Assembly: GCA_008694505.1 (NCBI GenBank) | Contig: VZDJ01007747.1 | Location: forward strand, 41,148,523-41,212,522 | From: Cyanoderma ruficeps | Lineage: Eukaryota > Chordata > Aves > Passeriformes > Timaliidae | Reading direction: 5' to 3' | DNA length: 64,000 nt | Part shown: piece after piece, positions 25,901-37,642 of the stretch | How positions within the stretch are numbered: position 1 is the first letter of the stretch | Layout: each line of letters opens with the position of its first letter | Notes under the pieces: model-generated | The model's input: the letters and a program-made list of their open reading frames with translations, nothing else | Told to the model about the DNA's origin: nothing | The model's database searches: none | Position numbers and translations under genes: made by a program

Positions 25901-26247
25901 TGTCAGTTCAACCACATGCTGACCTCTTTCTATTCCAGCATCTTCCAACCAGAGCAATGCAGGATTCCCAGTCTCTCTTGAGAAAGCAAAGCTTCAAATA
26001 GCCTTGGAGCTTTACTGTACAATATCTACATATGTATACATTTCAGATTTGCCCAGTATTATCCCAATTAGTCTACAAGAAAGTATCTTAAAAATATGTA
26101 TTTTTAGAAGTGTGATAAAGGGAACTTTCTCCCCTAAGTGCTGCCCTGCATCCATGCAGCAAGCCCAGACCCCAGCAAGAGTTATCTTCATTGCAGAGGA
26201 CAAAACAAGAAAGTGAAATATCTGCCTAGTTTGGCACTATTTAATGT
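22996..26247. other. Unique non-coding DNA, no gene seen
   Basis: No gene is recognised. A (CA)6 run lies near 23149-23160. A 132-codon plus-strand frame (23828-24226) has one hydrophobic stretch followed by a Lys/Arg-rich tail, but no known family. The stretch 25400-25620 (TTTAATTAATGAAAG near 25440, then CACACGCTGC and CCCGTCATGC) could be constrained. I could not decide. Confidence 0.5.
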
Positions 26248-26308
26248 CATATATATATACATATATATATATACACATATATATATACACACACACATAT
26301 ATATATAT
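26248..26308. repeat. Compound (TA)n/(CA)n microsatellite
   Basis: Alternating purine-pyrimidine sequence: blocks of ATATATAT are interrupted by ACAC and ACACACACAC across 26248-26308. The tract is interrupted, so slippage is probably slow. Confidence 0.97.
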
Positions 26309-27059
26309 GCTGTATACATGTAGAATGGTGTGTGCACTTATATACAATGGTTTCATTTGACACAATTTTCCCCCAGTACAGGCGCTCCAAAAGCTGGCAT
26401 TTTCGTGCTGTGTTTCTCAACCAAGTAAGACTTTGCTGGGAAATAAATAATGCACACAGGCTGCCCCACACTAAGGATTTTTCCAATAAGATTGGTGACA
26501 TCAGCCGCAAGACCTGTCACCACTTACAGCCATGGGGCACAGTTCGTGGGTAAGATCCTGACATGCAGTGTACCCCACCAACGCACACTGGGAGCTGTGG
26601 GAAGGGAGTACTCAAGAGTTTATTTCCATTTCCATGAGGAATAAACCCTGGCTAGACTGGCCAAGGTAAACACTGGCCTGCCCTCCCACCTGCCACAAAG
26701 GTCAGGGCCGGTGGGGCCCAGCCAAGTGCTGGCTGTCATCTGCTGAACGTGTGCCATTCCCCATGCAGACAAGGCTTTTCCAACACACAGCTACAGCCAG
26801 GCCTGGCAGATGCTCTTTGCTGGTGATTCCAGGACTTTTGCCTTGGCTTGGCTTCTCCTCTTTGGATGGGAGTCATCTTTAGCTGCAGACAGGCAGACGC
26901 CTGACGAGGGTCTGCCCTGCAGGCAGGACGTGACCCATCAGGGATGACCAAGGGCTCTCTTTTCCATGGCCTCCAAGTCCACACTTCAGCCCCAGGAGAG
27001 GGACAAGGCTGTGGTGCACAAGGGTGCTGGATCTGCCTCTTGCCACTGAGCAGATGAAG
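26309..27059. other. Unique non-coding DNA, moderately GC-rich
   Basis: No exon is recognised. Frames on the minus strand (94 codons at 26879-27163, 82 codons at 26736-26984) overlap each other in different frames and resemble nothing known. The stretch 26.65-27.05 kb is GC-richer than its surroundings. Confidence 0.5.
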
Positions 27060-27425
27060 GCATGAAATGTGGTCAATTCATCCACGGCGGAGATCTCAAG
27101 GCTATAAAACAGCAGAGCTGGCAAAGTTTCCTTTAAAGCTTCTGCTCTTTGTAATGAAGGCAAAAGGAATCTGTTAAACGAAAACTCCGATTATAATGGT
27201 CTTTCTGCATCAAAGGAAAATACAGTAACTTTGTTGCTTCCACAATAACAGCAGAAAAAGAAACACTTCTTTGGAGACACAATTTAAATATTTGTCTTCT
27301 TTGCTGGTAGAAGGGGCGAGGTTTCTCTCATCTGCTGCACAAGTGATTCGTGAGCACTCCCCTGGTGTAACACTATCCCTCTCTGCCATCACAGCAGCGT
27401 GAGGGGATTCTAATCACTGCCCCTA
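27060..27425. promoter_or_regulatory. Candidate conserved non-coding element
   Basis: This is a by-eye candidate. CpG-bearing words (TCCACGGCGGAG near 27080, AAACGAAAACTCCGATTATAATGG from 27176, GGGGCGAGG near 27314, GATTCGTGAG near 27347) alternate with AT-rich factor-like words (GATTATAATGG, CTTTGTTGC, CACAATAACAG, GTGATTCGTG). No repeat family is seen. The pattern is similar to the blocks near 9.8 and 21.7 kb. Confidence 0.3.
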
Positions 27426-28979
27426 CTTGCTCTGCTTAAAAGTCTTGCCTTAGAAGTCAGGTCTCCCTTTGGAGATGGATTTTACTGTCAAATCCCTCTT
27501 TTCAGTGGCACACCCACAGAACAAGATCACAAAGAAAGGGGATTGCTTAAACACAAAACCACAACTGTTTGATCACAGCAGAGTTATCACTCCTAAATGC
27601 TGCAGTCTTTTAAATCTACAGGTATTTATCTAAAAAAAAACAAAACAAAACTGTTCCACGTCTTAAAGACTTTATTCCCTCTTCACCAGAGACAGTCAGC
27701 TTAAACTCAGAAAATGAGAATGGCCCTTATATACATAACACATATAAATATATTATACTGCCCTTTCTGTATATTACAGATCTACTCAAAGTTTGCCTCA
27801 GGCCGAAAGTCAGGATCTAAAAAATCTCAGGTTGTGAAAACACATGGATCCAACAGAATTAACGTCAGTTTACAGCAACACATCAAGAGGGTAAACTGCA
27901 GCAGAGAAATTAGGGACCCTTCCTCCCCTGAACTAGGCATAAATTCTAGCAAAGCCCTTCCTTCAAGCTAAATGGCCTTCTATCAGTATTTGTGTGTCAT
28001 ATTTGATGCAAGCACTATGCAAACCTTTAGGTTCATTGAACCAAACAAGGAAAATGGAAAAATTTGGGAAAGACATACACAAAATAAATAACTGTATGGC
28101 TATAGCCTAGTGATCTTACAAAGATGTAGGTTAAAAGTATGCAAGAGAGCAACAAACATGAAGCTCTTGAGAGAGATTTGAGAATTGAACAAACGGAAGA
28201 GTAGAGAAAAACACAATTTCACCATTAGTGGAAGCAACTTAATACCTTATTGAGCTGACTCAGAATATAGTAAATTGAGTCAGATTCAGAAAAATAACAT
28301 ATCTTTTGAATTATGCCTCGTCAAATAAAATTTTGTTGGGATTTTCACAATATTTTTATGATAATCAGAGATTTTCTGAATTATTGTATTTATAATGTTT
28401 TGGAAATTCCATTTTTCCATCAGAAAATGTTGCTGGGAAAAGTTTCCAAATGGGTTTCATAAACTTTATTGGTTAAGGAAGCAACCATCTTTCTGTTCAC
28501 TGGACACTGGTCCTGCTTTGAGCTCTGGCTCTTAGATGTTCCCTTTTTGCCAACATAATTAAATACTAGAAAAAAAATACACTCCCACTGCCTTGTTTTG
28601 CAACAGCTTTTTCGGTTTCTTGTGGCATATTACTTTCATCTCCAAGCCATAAGTCAATCTTACTTTCATGAAGTTTCTTGCATTGCCAGATAAAGAACTT
28701 GTCCTTGGATCACAAAAGAAGCTGGCAAGGCTTACTACCCCTGGCAAAACTTTACTAAACATGGCTCAAATGCCAAATTTACTATGAAAACACACAGAAG
28801 AGAAGACTCACATTGATTTCTTGTACTTTACCAACACACCATCAAATAGGCCTTCTGTGGCTAGCAACCCACAGGCAGGGGAATAAGGGTTATGTTTTAT
28901 GCTGGGCTTGGTTCTCATGGCACACAACTACTCCTCCAGGCAAGACAAGTTATTTTCTGGGCCTGGGGAAAAGCATTTG
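27426..28979. other. Unique non-coding DNA, nothing recognised
   Basis: AT-rich sequence with no gene or repeat family recognised. A short A/C-rich run (AAAAAAAACAAAACAAAAC) lies near 27632-27650. Confidence 0.55.
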
Positions 28980-29560
28980 ACAGTAACTGATGAGGATAAA
29001 TGGCTCCCGTGTGCCTCCCTGAGCCAGCAAAACAGGGTAACGCGCCATTTCGGATTTGTAATTCTGCAGCTTAGAGCCCATTAGGAAAACAGCCCGATCG
29101 ATAAAGCCTCCGCGAATGCACCGGCACATCGCTGCGTTATCGCACGAGTGGAAACAACAAACGTGTCACTGCAGTGATTGTTTGATGTGAAATCATGTGG
29201 AATGCCTCGTCTGGAGCGTGGCCCGGTCGGCCCCTGTGAAAGCGATCCCCCTCACGCCATGTTAGCCAGCGCCGGGGCCTGAAACCCAACCTCCATCTGT
29301 GCTTTGTGCCCGCTACGTGTCAACCTCTGTTTTTATTTTCTGGCACCTTGAGCAAGTGTTAGGGACTCTAAATAATAAGTGACATACGGACACTTTGCTG
29401 GAAAGGAGCACCTGGGCCGGGGCACGGCATTCATTAAAGCCTGACACGCTCACCCTCTGCGCTCTTTTCGGTCCCTTCTTTTCTTTCCCTTACCACACGA
29501 TTACTCATGTGCCTACTGGCAATGTGAGAAATGGAAAATGCTGCATGCCCCATTGGCCGA
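28980..29560. promoter_or_regulatory. CpG-rich candidate regulatory element
   Basis: I count 23 CpG dinucleotides between 29041 and 29320, against very few in most neighbouring windows of that size. Dense words include CGCGCCATTTCGG at 29041-29053, CCCGATCGATAA at 29093-29104 and CTCCGCGAATGCACCGG at 29108-29124. A perfect 12-bp palindrome TCACTGCAGTGA lies at 29166-29177, followed by TTGTTTGATGTGAAATCATG. The block is not repeat-derived as far as I can see. It could be a small orphan CpG island, an enhancer with unmethylated CpGs, or the first exon of an unannotated non-coding RNA. No TATA box, initiator or coding start is convincing. Cross-species conservation is expected but not shown. Confidence 0.45.
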
Positions 29561-30597
29561 ACAACTGGACCATGGTTCCAGAAAAACTCTCCTCTTTTAT
29601 GGTCCCTTTCATCCTTTTACACAGCACACTGAATAAAACCACAGGCACACCTTGGTCAGCTTCCTCGTTAGAGAAGACTTAGGCACTTGTTTTTTCTTCA
29701 CTGCGTCAAAACCAGGGATGCCATACACAGGTGCACCCAGGCTAAAAGTGTGTGTGTGCTCTGCTTTAGATGAGAAAACAAATTTCAGGGGAAGTTAACT
29801 CCATCTCCATGGCTTTATAACAAAATGGAAAAAGCCTGAATTTTTGATGCATGTTAAACTTCAGAGAAAATATGAACTGTGTGCACTTTTGAGGCTTATG
29901 ATGGCTCTCTCATCCTCAGCAACTAACTGCCTGACTAGGGAAGTAAAGGAGAAGGCATACCAGTCAATCACTTCACAAACTTGAGGAGGTTAATTAGCAT
30001 TAATATTTGTACTCTTGTAGAAAACAAAACCAATTTACCTTGTCAGCTTGACTGGTCTAGTCTACAGCATCCTAGGTTCTAGTACAGAGCAGACAAACGA
30101 AAGGTCTCACACTTCACAAATGAAGACCCTGAAGTGGCTTTCATATTTAAGTGCAGACCCCAGTTTCTGTAGCTGATGAGGCAGCAGAAAGAGGAAGATA
30201 CAGAAGGCTTGTGTGTTGGTAACTTGTGGGTGATCAGGACGTTGCCAGCAGTCCCACTCTCCATAGCATTTCCTGAACGGAACATCTACCGTCCTCCACC
30301 AAGGAAGCTGTGCCTGGAAGGGTGGAGGGACAGTAATGGCCATGCCACAGTGCACTGGGTAGTACAGGACAAGATAAACATTTCCAGACCAGTGAAGGAG
30401 GAAGAGAGACTTACAACTTTCACCTATAGCAAGCTCAATCCAATCACCTAAGGATGGGGCAACTCTGAGGACTTTTCAAGAGCATCTACTTTCACTGGCA
30501 GATTATCCACTGCCATTAACAAAGACAATGATTGTTCCTTAAACTTCTGGTAATAACATGTGTGCATTTAATTTTGAGGGGCTTTAAAAAAAAAAAA
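29561..30597. other. Unique non-coding DNA, nothing recognised
   Basis: No gene or transposon is recognised. Frames at 30.1-30.45 kb are open in three overlapping registers and match no family. An 11-12 A run near 30586-30597 directly precedes the CR1 relic. Confidence 0.55.
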
Positions 30598-30668
30598 TCT
30601 CCAGGGATTACTGGAATAATTTCCCTGGGCACCCCATGCTGTCTGACCTTCCTGGTGGCAAAAAACTG
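30598..30668 (-). mobile_element. Degenerate internal CR1 fragment
   Basis: The plus strand reads TCTCCAGGGATTACTGGAAT, then TTTCCCTGGGCACCCCATGC, then GTCTGACCTTCCTGGTGG. This parallels the antisense CR1 3' UTR block seen intact at about 3190-3255 (CTCCAGGGATGGTGATTC..., CCCTGGGCAGCCTG..., CTGACAAACC). It lacks the terminal repeat and is more decayed than the 3.1-kb copy, so only moderate confidence is justified. Confidence 0.6.
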
Positions 30669-30717
30669 TCTTGGCTGAAATGATGCATGAAAGTAATACT
30701 AAAACATTAAAATAAAG

Positions 30718-30739
30718 CATACACACACACACATATATA
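30718..30739. repeat. Short (CA)n(TA)n microsatellite
   Basis: CATACACACACACACATATATA: about six CA units followed by three TA units. Confidence 0.9.
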
Positions 30740-31778
30740 GGTTCCCTGAAAAACAGGGAGAAGATTAATGATGAAGAATGTCATTAGTCTTTAAAAAACA
30801 CAGCCTGCAAAAATGTCAAGTTAAAGGAGTGAAACACTAGAGACTCATCAAGCCAAAATCAATAAAGCAGCAGTTAAAAATCCATTTCCAGTTCAGGATA
30901 AACCTGTTGCTGTGTGGGGAAGGAAAAACCATCAGTGGTAGCACAGAAAAATCAGATGCAAACCAACTGTGGAGAATGTACAGCCTGAGGAGAGAGATGA
31001 CAGAGCATGAACTGCATCACTCAGTGAACAGGGAACCATGCAGCAGGATGATGCAGGACACATGTATGTGAGCTTGGAAGAGAGCAAAGCTTCAGGCTGT
31101 GAGACTCGGAGCTCAAAAGTAGAGACTGCAGGATGACGAGCTCAACTCGAATTCTCAGGCAAAATATGTGGCAAAACTGGCTAATGCATTTTTTGGACAT
31201 GAGGAGAATCCTATACAGAAGTGGGTAGGCAATCTGGCTGCATACAGAATAATATCTGAGACAGCATCTGGATCCAGACTCAATGTCATGGCTCAAAAAT
31301 TAAATAAGAAAAATGAGACCAAAAAAAGAAAAAAGAAAAAAAAGTGTAAGAGGAAGGCAAAAACAATTAAGAGAATAGGAGGACACATTTGTAAATGTTA
31401 AAGTACTCAATATATCCCAATAGCCAGAAAGAAGGCTGAGAAGTGAGTTAATCCTCCTTAAAAGATAATACTGCATAAGCAACACATAAAATTGGTGTCT
31501 CTGCAGTCTTGGTGAATGAAGCAAAATATCAGACAGTGGCTAGTGGTAGGAGTTAACAAATGGCAAAGGAGCATTTGCAACACCATTCAGAAGCATCTTC
31601 ACAACTTCAAGTAAAGAATTTTTCAACCTTTTCCTGGATGCTTACATAGACATAGAGCTGTAATATGGGACCAAAGAAGCCATTTGTTCATTCCAGCAAA
31701 TCTTCTGTGGATTCCTAAACCTGTCATTTCTCATTAACATTAATCTCTGCAGGTAGCAATCTTTAGCACTATCTCCTT

Positions 31779-31840
31779 AAAAAAAAAAAAAAAAAANAAA
31801 AAAACAAACCAAAAAAGAAAACACCACCACAAAAAAAACC
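31779..31840. repeat. Poly-A / A-rich tract containing an N
   Basis: A run of 18 A precedes a single undetermined base at 31797. More A-rich sequence follows (AAACAAACC, AAAAAAGAAAAC, ACCACCACAAAAAAAACCC). The N marks an unresolved homopolymer. No SINE or LINE body is recognisable immediately upstream, so the tract may be simple sequence and not a retroposon tail. Confidence 0.9.
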
Positions 31841-33662
31841 CAAGCCCTAATATTTCACCATTTTTCAAACTAAAGGAAATAGTGTAGTGGAGGTAGCAAT
31901 TGTGATGACATTTGAGATTATCCTATAATCCTGTTTCAATGTTCCAGCTGGAGAGTGGAGATGGTATGATTTGAAATCTGTGAAGTTATTTGATTTTAAA
32001 GGCTTAGCAGGCAAATAAAAGACGGTGTAGGCCAATGAAATCAAATTTGCTGTACAATGTGTAGTACACTGGATCCAGACTTTATACATGTCCTCTGTGT
32101 GCTTACTCTGATATAAACAGTTACAGCAAACCAGAAATATGTGCTGTCTGTGCAAGCTGAACTGGAATTTTGTCCTTGCTCATGTCTGATCTGCTCACAC
32201 AGAAGTCAGCAGGATTAGCCAAAAGAAGAAAAGTTCTCAAGGCAGAAGGTATTGAACAACAACAACAAAAAAACCCACTAAAAAATTTGATCATGAAGGA
32301 AGAAAGGTCATGGAGAGCAGAGTATGCAATTTTTATATTCTTTGTATCATATTGTAGTGTGTGAGTAGCTCTTGTCCACTAATTTAATCAGGAAGACATA
32401 TTTTAGACAGTGACAAGCAGGAATGAATACAGTCAGTCTTGTTTTCACCACAGGATACAGAGATTGGCTTTGGATGTCTTTCTGAAACATTCATTTGCCA
32501 GGCAGAATGGGAGCCTGAGGGCAGAAGACTTCAAAAAAGAAAAATACATATATCCCAGAAGTCATGTAAAACACAGGGCTATGCTGTCAGTTAGTGCAAA
32601 TGAATGCAACTCCACTAATAAGAAGGAGCATCTACAATGTAAGCCAGAGGAAGATGACAAACTGAAATTGTGCCCTTGGTGACATCTGATCTATTCACAA
32701 AAATATGCCTGCCTTATGGGGCACATTTTACTATCTGTCAAGATTGTTTGGGGAATGTGGGCAGCTACATCTGCTGGGAGAATCAGGAAGAGTAGGGGAG
32801 TGCTCTTGAATAAAAAGCAACATTTAACATCTCGAGAAGCAAACTCACCCCTCAGTTGCACAGAGGACAATTAACCGCTCAGCAGTTCTGCTCAAGATGG
32901 TCACACCAATGCCCAGTTCTCACCCTCTTGTGGCAAAACTCCCATTAAAGCCATGCTCTCCTGACACTGTGTTAGCACAAAATGTGAGCAACTTTGCTGA
33001 AATAACCACCATGGCCATTCTGCCATAAAGCTGAGCTGCCTGCCAAGGGGAGTGCAACTACAAATAGAGAATTTATCTGTCATGAGTGGCAGCATGGTCC
33101 AGTTCAGAGCAAATTCCTTGTCATTTACACATATAGCTCTGTGTCATTTTAACCTTAGCATAGTCATTGGTAAGTCAATAGTAACAGAAGGGACAGGGGA
33201 AGGATGATTTATTTTTCCTTCCTGCTGCTGCAGAGCAACTGCATATTTTCCTTGTCAACAGCTGTGGTCCGTACACACTGTAGAGATAGGTAGAAAGACA
33301 GGGAAAACCCCACCCAACAAACAAGATGTAGGAGTCCAAGGAATCATTATTACATACTGAGCATGCCAATATAATGCTATTTGCAGTCTCCTCTCTAGGT
33401 CAGCAGAGATTCCAGCACCCTTTGTCCAAAACAGTTGCTCCTCCCCAGGAGCATGTGCAAACCCTGTCTTTCTGCCACGCTGCCAAACCTGATGAAGGTT
33501 TTAACCAAGGAAGGGTGAACAGGTCTCACTCACACACCTGGCTGAAATACCTCTGCTCTTCACATCAGACTATCACCAGAGCTGCCGTTTATCCTGCCAC
33601 CCCTTTGTCATACTAAATAATCACTCAGTCTGTCCCAGTGAAAATTAAAAATGTAAATGACT

Positions 33663-33852
33663 GTGAGGGTGTTGAGGCCCTAGCACCAGTTGTCCAGAGA
33701 AGCTGTGGCGGCCTCATCCCTGGAAACATTCAAGGGCAGGCTGGACAGGGCTTGGAATAACCTGGTCCAGTGGAAGATGTCCCTGCCCATGGCAGGCGGT
33801 TGGAATGAGAAAATCTTAAGGTTCCTCTCAACCCAAACCATTCTATGATTCC
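33663..33852 (+). mobile_element. CR1 LINE 3' end
   Basis: This is a plus-strand CR1 3' UTR fragment. GTGAGGGTGTTGAGGCCCTA leads into CAGAGAAGCTGTGGC, TTCAAGGGCAGGCTGGACAG, CCTGCCCATGGCAGG and the terminal CCATTCTATGATTCCC near 33838-33853. It is 5'-truncated with no ORF2 left. Divergence from the usual wording is moderate, for example AATGAGAAAATCTTAAGG where most copies read along the lines of aactagatgatctttaagg. Confidence 0.97.
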
Positions 33853-36800
33853 CGGGTTTTATAAGAATGTCCTTTCAGCTTCCACAGTTCAGCTGATGAG
33901 GGGTAGCTCATCAAATGGCAATCACATCAACTCTCTTCAACCAAAGCCTGGGATTTTAGGTTACTTGAATTCAGCTATAGATCCACTATCAGCTTACTGA
34001 TACAAAAACACAAATGCATTCAGACTCAGCCCTCTGCCTCAGCTTTGATCTGGGTAGGGCAGCAAATACTGTCAGCTGTTTGTGGACACTGAACGTGAGT
34101 GCTGACCTAAACCTTCACCCACCATCTGAGACAAACTAAAATTGTGTTCAAAGAGGTAAGGTAAGTCCTTGCTTTACTGTAAAAACTGTCTTGAATTATT
34201 ATAGCACTTTCCGAGAAAGCTGATGTCACAGCTTCACGACAGGTTGCTCACTGAAATGCTGATTAATATTTGTGTTGTGATAGTGCCTCAAAAAAACTCT
34301 CTGTCAGGTCACCACTGTCTGCAGAGGCCTCCCAACTAGCTGAAGTTGGTGAGAACAAGAAATTAAGGTCAATTATTTCAAGTTCCTGGGAAATCCAAGA
34401 GTACCTATTTATTTTAGAACCTCAGTTTTAAGTTGACTTTTTTTTTTCTGTAGAGCAGCTCAGAAAGAACTAAATTCAATTTTCCACTTTCTTTCTTTCA
34501 CCAGAGAGACTTCTCAGGGAAAAATAACAGTATCTGAGTGTCCCACAGCGACCATGTTATCCAAGTCTCAGTCTGAGATCTCATTTCATGTTTGCAATAC
34601 TGGCTCCATGAATGACTCTTGGAGAAAATCATGTTACAAATACAAACCTGTCAGGAACAGATGCAGTCCAGCAGAAAGCCATTTTCCAGGTGGAAAAGTA
34701 AGCACCTAGAGCACCCACAATAACTGTAATATTCATTTTCACAAATAAATAATATAAAATATAAATTGACAGTCATAGTGGTCCTGCAGCCAGGCTGAAA
34801 TCTGATTTCAAACTAAACACTATGGAAAAGTGAGTAGCACTGCTGGCATGTCCACAACACAGGTTGGAAGGAATGCCATAACCACTGACTGACACTTGAC
34901 TCCTTCCCAAAAACCTTCACGAATTGCACAAAAACAACATCTCTCTGCACCCACTCTCCCTCCACTCCCACTCCCTGGAGAAGAGCGTTGCATCCTCCCA
35001 TGTGGACTCAAGTTTGATCCTGGCAGCCGCACTGATGAGAGCAATAAAACACAAAGAATTCTCCTCTCCTGGGCCAGGCCCCGAGCTGTGCCTACGTGTC
35101 TGGAGCCAGAGAGTTTCCTGCTTGGCTTTCACAATGCCAGCTCCTCTTTTGTTTTGCAGCACGTCTGACACAAGGAGCTGCAGATCTGCTTTCATTCCCA
35201 AAGAAAGATCACCCATGGAGCGGGACCTCCGGGTGCCTGGGGGGGAATCTCCCTCTTTCACTTGCTGGGGTTTATGAGGGCTATCTTCCAGATTGCACAG
35301 CAAACATATGTCCTGATCCAAAGATCATTCAAGTCAACAGAAAGGCTTCTCTTGACTCCTATAGGCTTTGGCTCTTGCTGCCCTGGAGAGCAAGGAACTG
35401 CAGGGCCAAAAATAGGGTCACACAGATGACACAGCTCTCACCCCCAACCCCATCCTCACCCCCCACCTGCTCCTCCAGGTCAAAGCTTTGTAGCCACAGG
35501 AAGATGTTTACATCATGGTCCTATTGACACAGGTCAGAGTTCAAGGAAGCCCAGTAAATCATGAGTCTAAATAGGGTAGGGCTGGGGCCAGGTGGAGGAG
35601 AGAGGGGAAGTAATGAGAGCAGAACCATCTCTTTGAAGAGGAACAAATGTGAATGTTTACAATCCCCCTTGTGCATTCTCCCTGTGTTGAAAACATGTTC
35701 AGACGCTGGTTGGTTAATCTGCCTTCTGAGAAGTTGTGCTGAATGGCAAGGAGCTTATTCATGCCATCAACAAGATCTCTGCCTGTGCTACTCTGCAAAA
35801 ATCCTAGTGGCATGGAAGGGAGCCAGTCCATTAGTCCTATATTTTCACACGCACTGTATCAAAGAGGCACAACTATGCATTGTGTATTCCCACAAGGTTG
35901 GTGAAATCAGATTTAGTCCTGGCATACAATGGGATTCTTCTCAAAAAGGAGAAGAAGAAGAAAAAAAAAAAGAAAAAAAAAAGAAAAAAGAAAAAAAAAA
36001 AACCCAGNGCCCAGTTACCAAACAAGACAGGGCATGTTTCTACACTAAACCACCATACATCGTTTAACAATGTTTCACAAATCTCCTTCATTTATCATTA
36101 ATCCAAAGGCATCTTCTTTTTCCCCAGAAGAGGATGTCAGATCCAGCTCCATTTCTGGAGCTACAATATTTCTGGGTTTCCTATGTAGCCCAGAGGATCT
36201 CAGATATTCCCACTGTCTGCAATTACTGCATAGTGAATTACCACCTCACTCTGTCACTCACTAATTTTCTCTGCCTCAATAAGACTCCAGGAGTGTCTGA
36301 TGAGAGTATTTAATTAAACTGAGTACACACTGGTAACAAGGCCTTGAGATTCTTTTGTCCATCTGTTTGTTGATCAGTAATTAGCAAACTCAAGGGGACA
36401 GTGCAGGACAAAATGAGTGGAGGGACAGTAAATAGAGAGAGTCAAAGTCCAGGTGTGGGACACTGACCCAGCAAAATCAAATTTCACGCTGAGAACCACA
36501 TAGCAAGGGTGGACACAATATTAGAAAAGCTTGACCTTTCTTCCTGTTAAAAACATGTTGTCCATGTTCGAAAGACATCTGAAAAGCATTTTGTGTGACA
36601 GTGACGTACACAGGCTTCTAAAAGGACGTGTGATGTTGCTGACAGGCTCCATCCACTTAGCAAACATCATCTAACCTGTCTTCAGCACACCCTCTTTACT
36701 GCTGCCTCATCGACACCAGAAATATTATGCTTGCATAGCTTTATTGCCAGACTCTTCCTTGCTCAAACAGGCACAGAAAATTATCATATGGACCAAATCC

Positions 36801-37620
36801 TGCTATTGTTAGTAAAATTGATTTATTCCAGCTGAGCAGCCGGTCTAAGTTTTATTTGCCCTGCAAGAAAGTCCCAGCAGAGATTCACACAAAGAAAATG
36901 ATGCCCAGGTAACAGCAACACTCACTTGGCTCTCTGGCCACAGCCTTGGCTTGTATCACTGTTATTAGAATGTTGTTTGAGCAAAGAAACCATTTGGGCA
37001 GTCAGACTCCCAGTCCTTCAGCTTTCAGCGAAATCTCCTACTGGTCTTCAGCCTTTTTCAACCTTGTTCCTGATCAAGTTTCTTTACACATTGTAAAGGC
37101 AGCTACTGCATTTTGCAGTGGACAGCAGTAGCCTGACTTTGCTGTTCTACAGTCAAATTCTTGCCCACAGAAGCTGAAAGGCTCCTCTCTTGAGGCAACC
37201 ACAGAAAAGTCTGTGGGATCAGACCAGTCTTTCCTACATAACTTGTACATTTAGATGTTGTAGCTGAAGGTCAAGAGAGATCACAGGCACACCTGCACTG
37301 ACCACCACCTACCACATGGCATGACACATTGCCTAGATTCTTCATTGAAAATGCAAAAATCTTACTTAACACAGTTTCAGATTTCCAGGCAACCACAACA
37401 AGCACAACCAGGAACGCCCAACCACTCACTCCAGACCTTGGTGAAGAAGAAGGTCAACTGCCTGAGGTAAGCCCCAGTATTTCCAATATCCCTGACTGCA
37501 AACACACAGAGAAAGTATCTTGAGAGATCCCTGAGAAAAGTTCTAAAGAAAAAAATTGCTGGCTCCAATTCTGACACTGAGAAGATCTTGCTGTGTGAGA
37601 AACATGGAGAAGTCAGATAT
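33853..37620. other. Unique non-coding DNA, partly GC-rich; no gene seen
   Basis: No gene is recognised. The GC-richer stretch 34.9-35.5 kb stays open in two plus frames (143 and 117 codons) and one minus frame (134 codons) at once. This reflects few stop codons and is not a sign of selection, and none resembles a known protein. An A/G-rich tract with an N lies at 35943-36008. An AT-rich block near 36810-36910, with TTGATTTATTCC and one CpG (AGCCGGTC), is a weak conserved-element candidate. Confidence 0.55.
35943..36008. repeat. A-rich (GAAA)n-like tract with an N
   Basis: GGAGAAGAAGAAG passes into long A-runs punctuated by single G. The undetermined base is at 36008, within CCCAGNGCCC just after the tract. 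This probably reflects sequencing or polishing trouble at a homopolymer. Because of the N, any frame crossing this point is unreliable. Confidence 0.92.
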
Positions 37621-37642
37621 TGAAATCATTGTAATGATTTCA
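37621..37642. repeat. Perfect 10-bp inverted repeat
   Basis: TGAAATCATT at 37621-37630 and AATGATTTCA at 37633-37642 are exact reverse complements separated by GT. A related direct word (AGAAATCAATG) follows at 37643. With a 2-nt centre, this is more plausible as a dimeric protein-binding site than as an RNA hairpin. It may also be chance in AT-rich DNA. Confidence 0.9.

Larger units (their letters stand above)
30669..33662. other. Unique non-coding DNA with simple repeats
   Basis: No gene is recognised. Simple sequences are (CA)n(TA)n at 30718-30739, an A-rich tract near 31317-31346 and the poly-A tract with an ambiguous base near 31797. Frames of up to 96 codons are unrecognised. Confidence 0.55.

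Noticed and set aside
31779..31840. Poly-A tail of a processed pseudogene
   Set aside because: The sequence upstream (31.5-31.78 kb) shows no open frame or known mRNA resemblance, and no flanking target-site duplication is visible.
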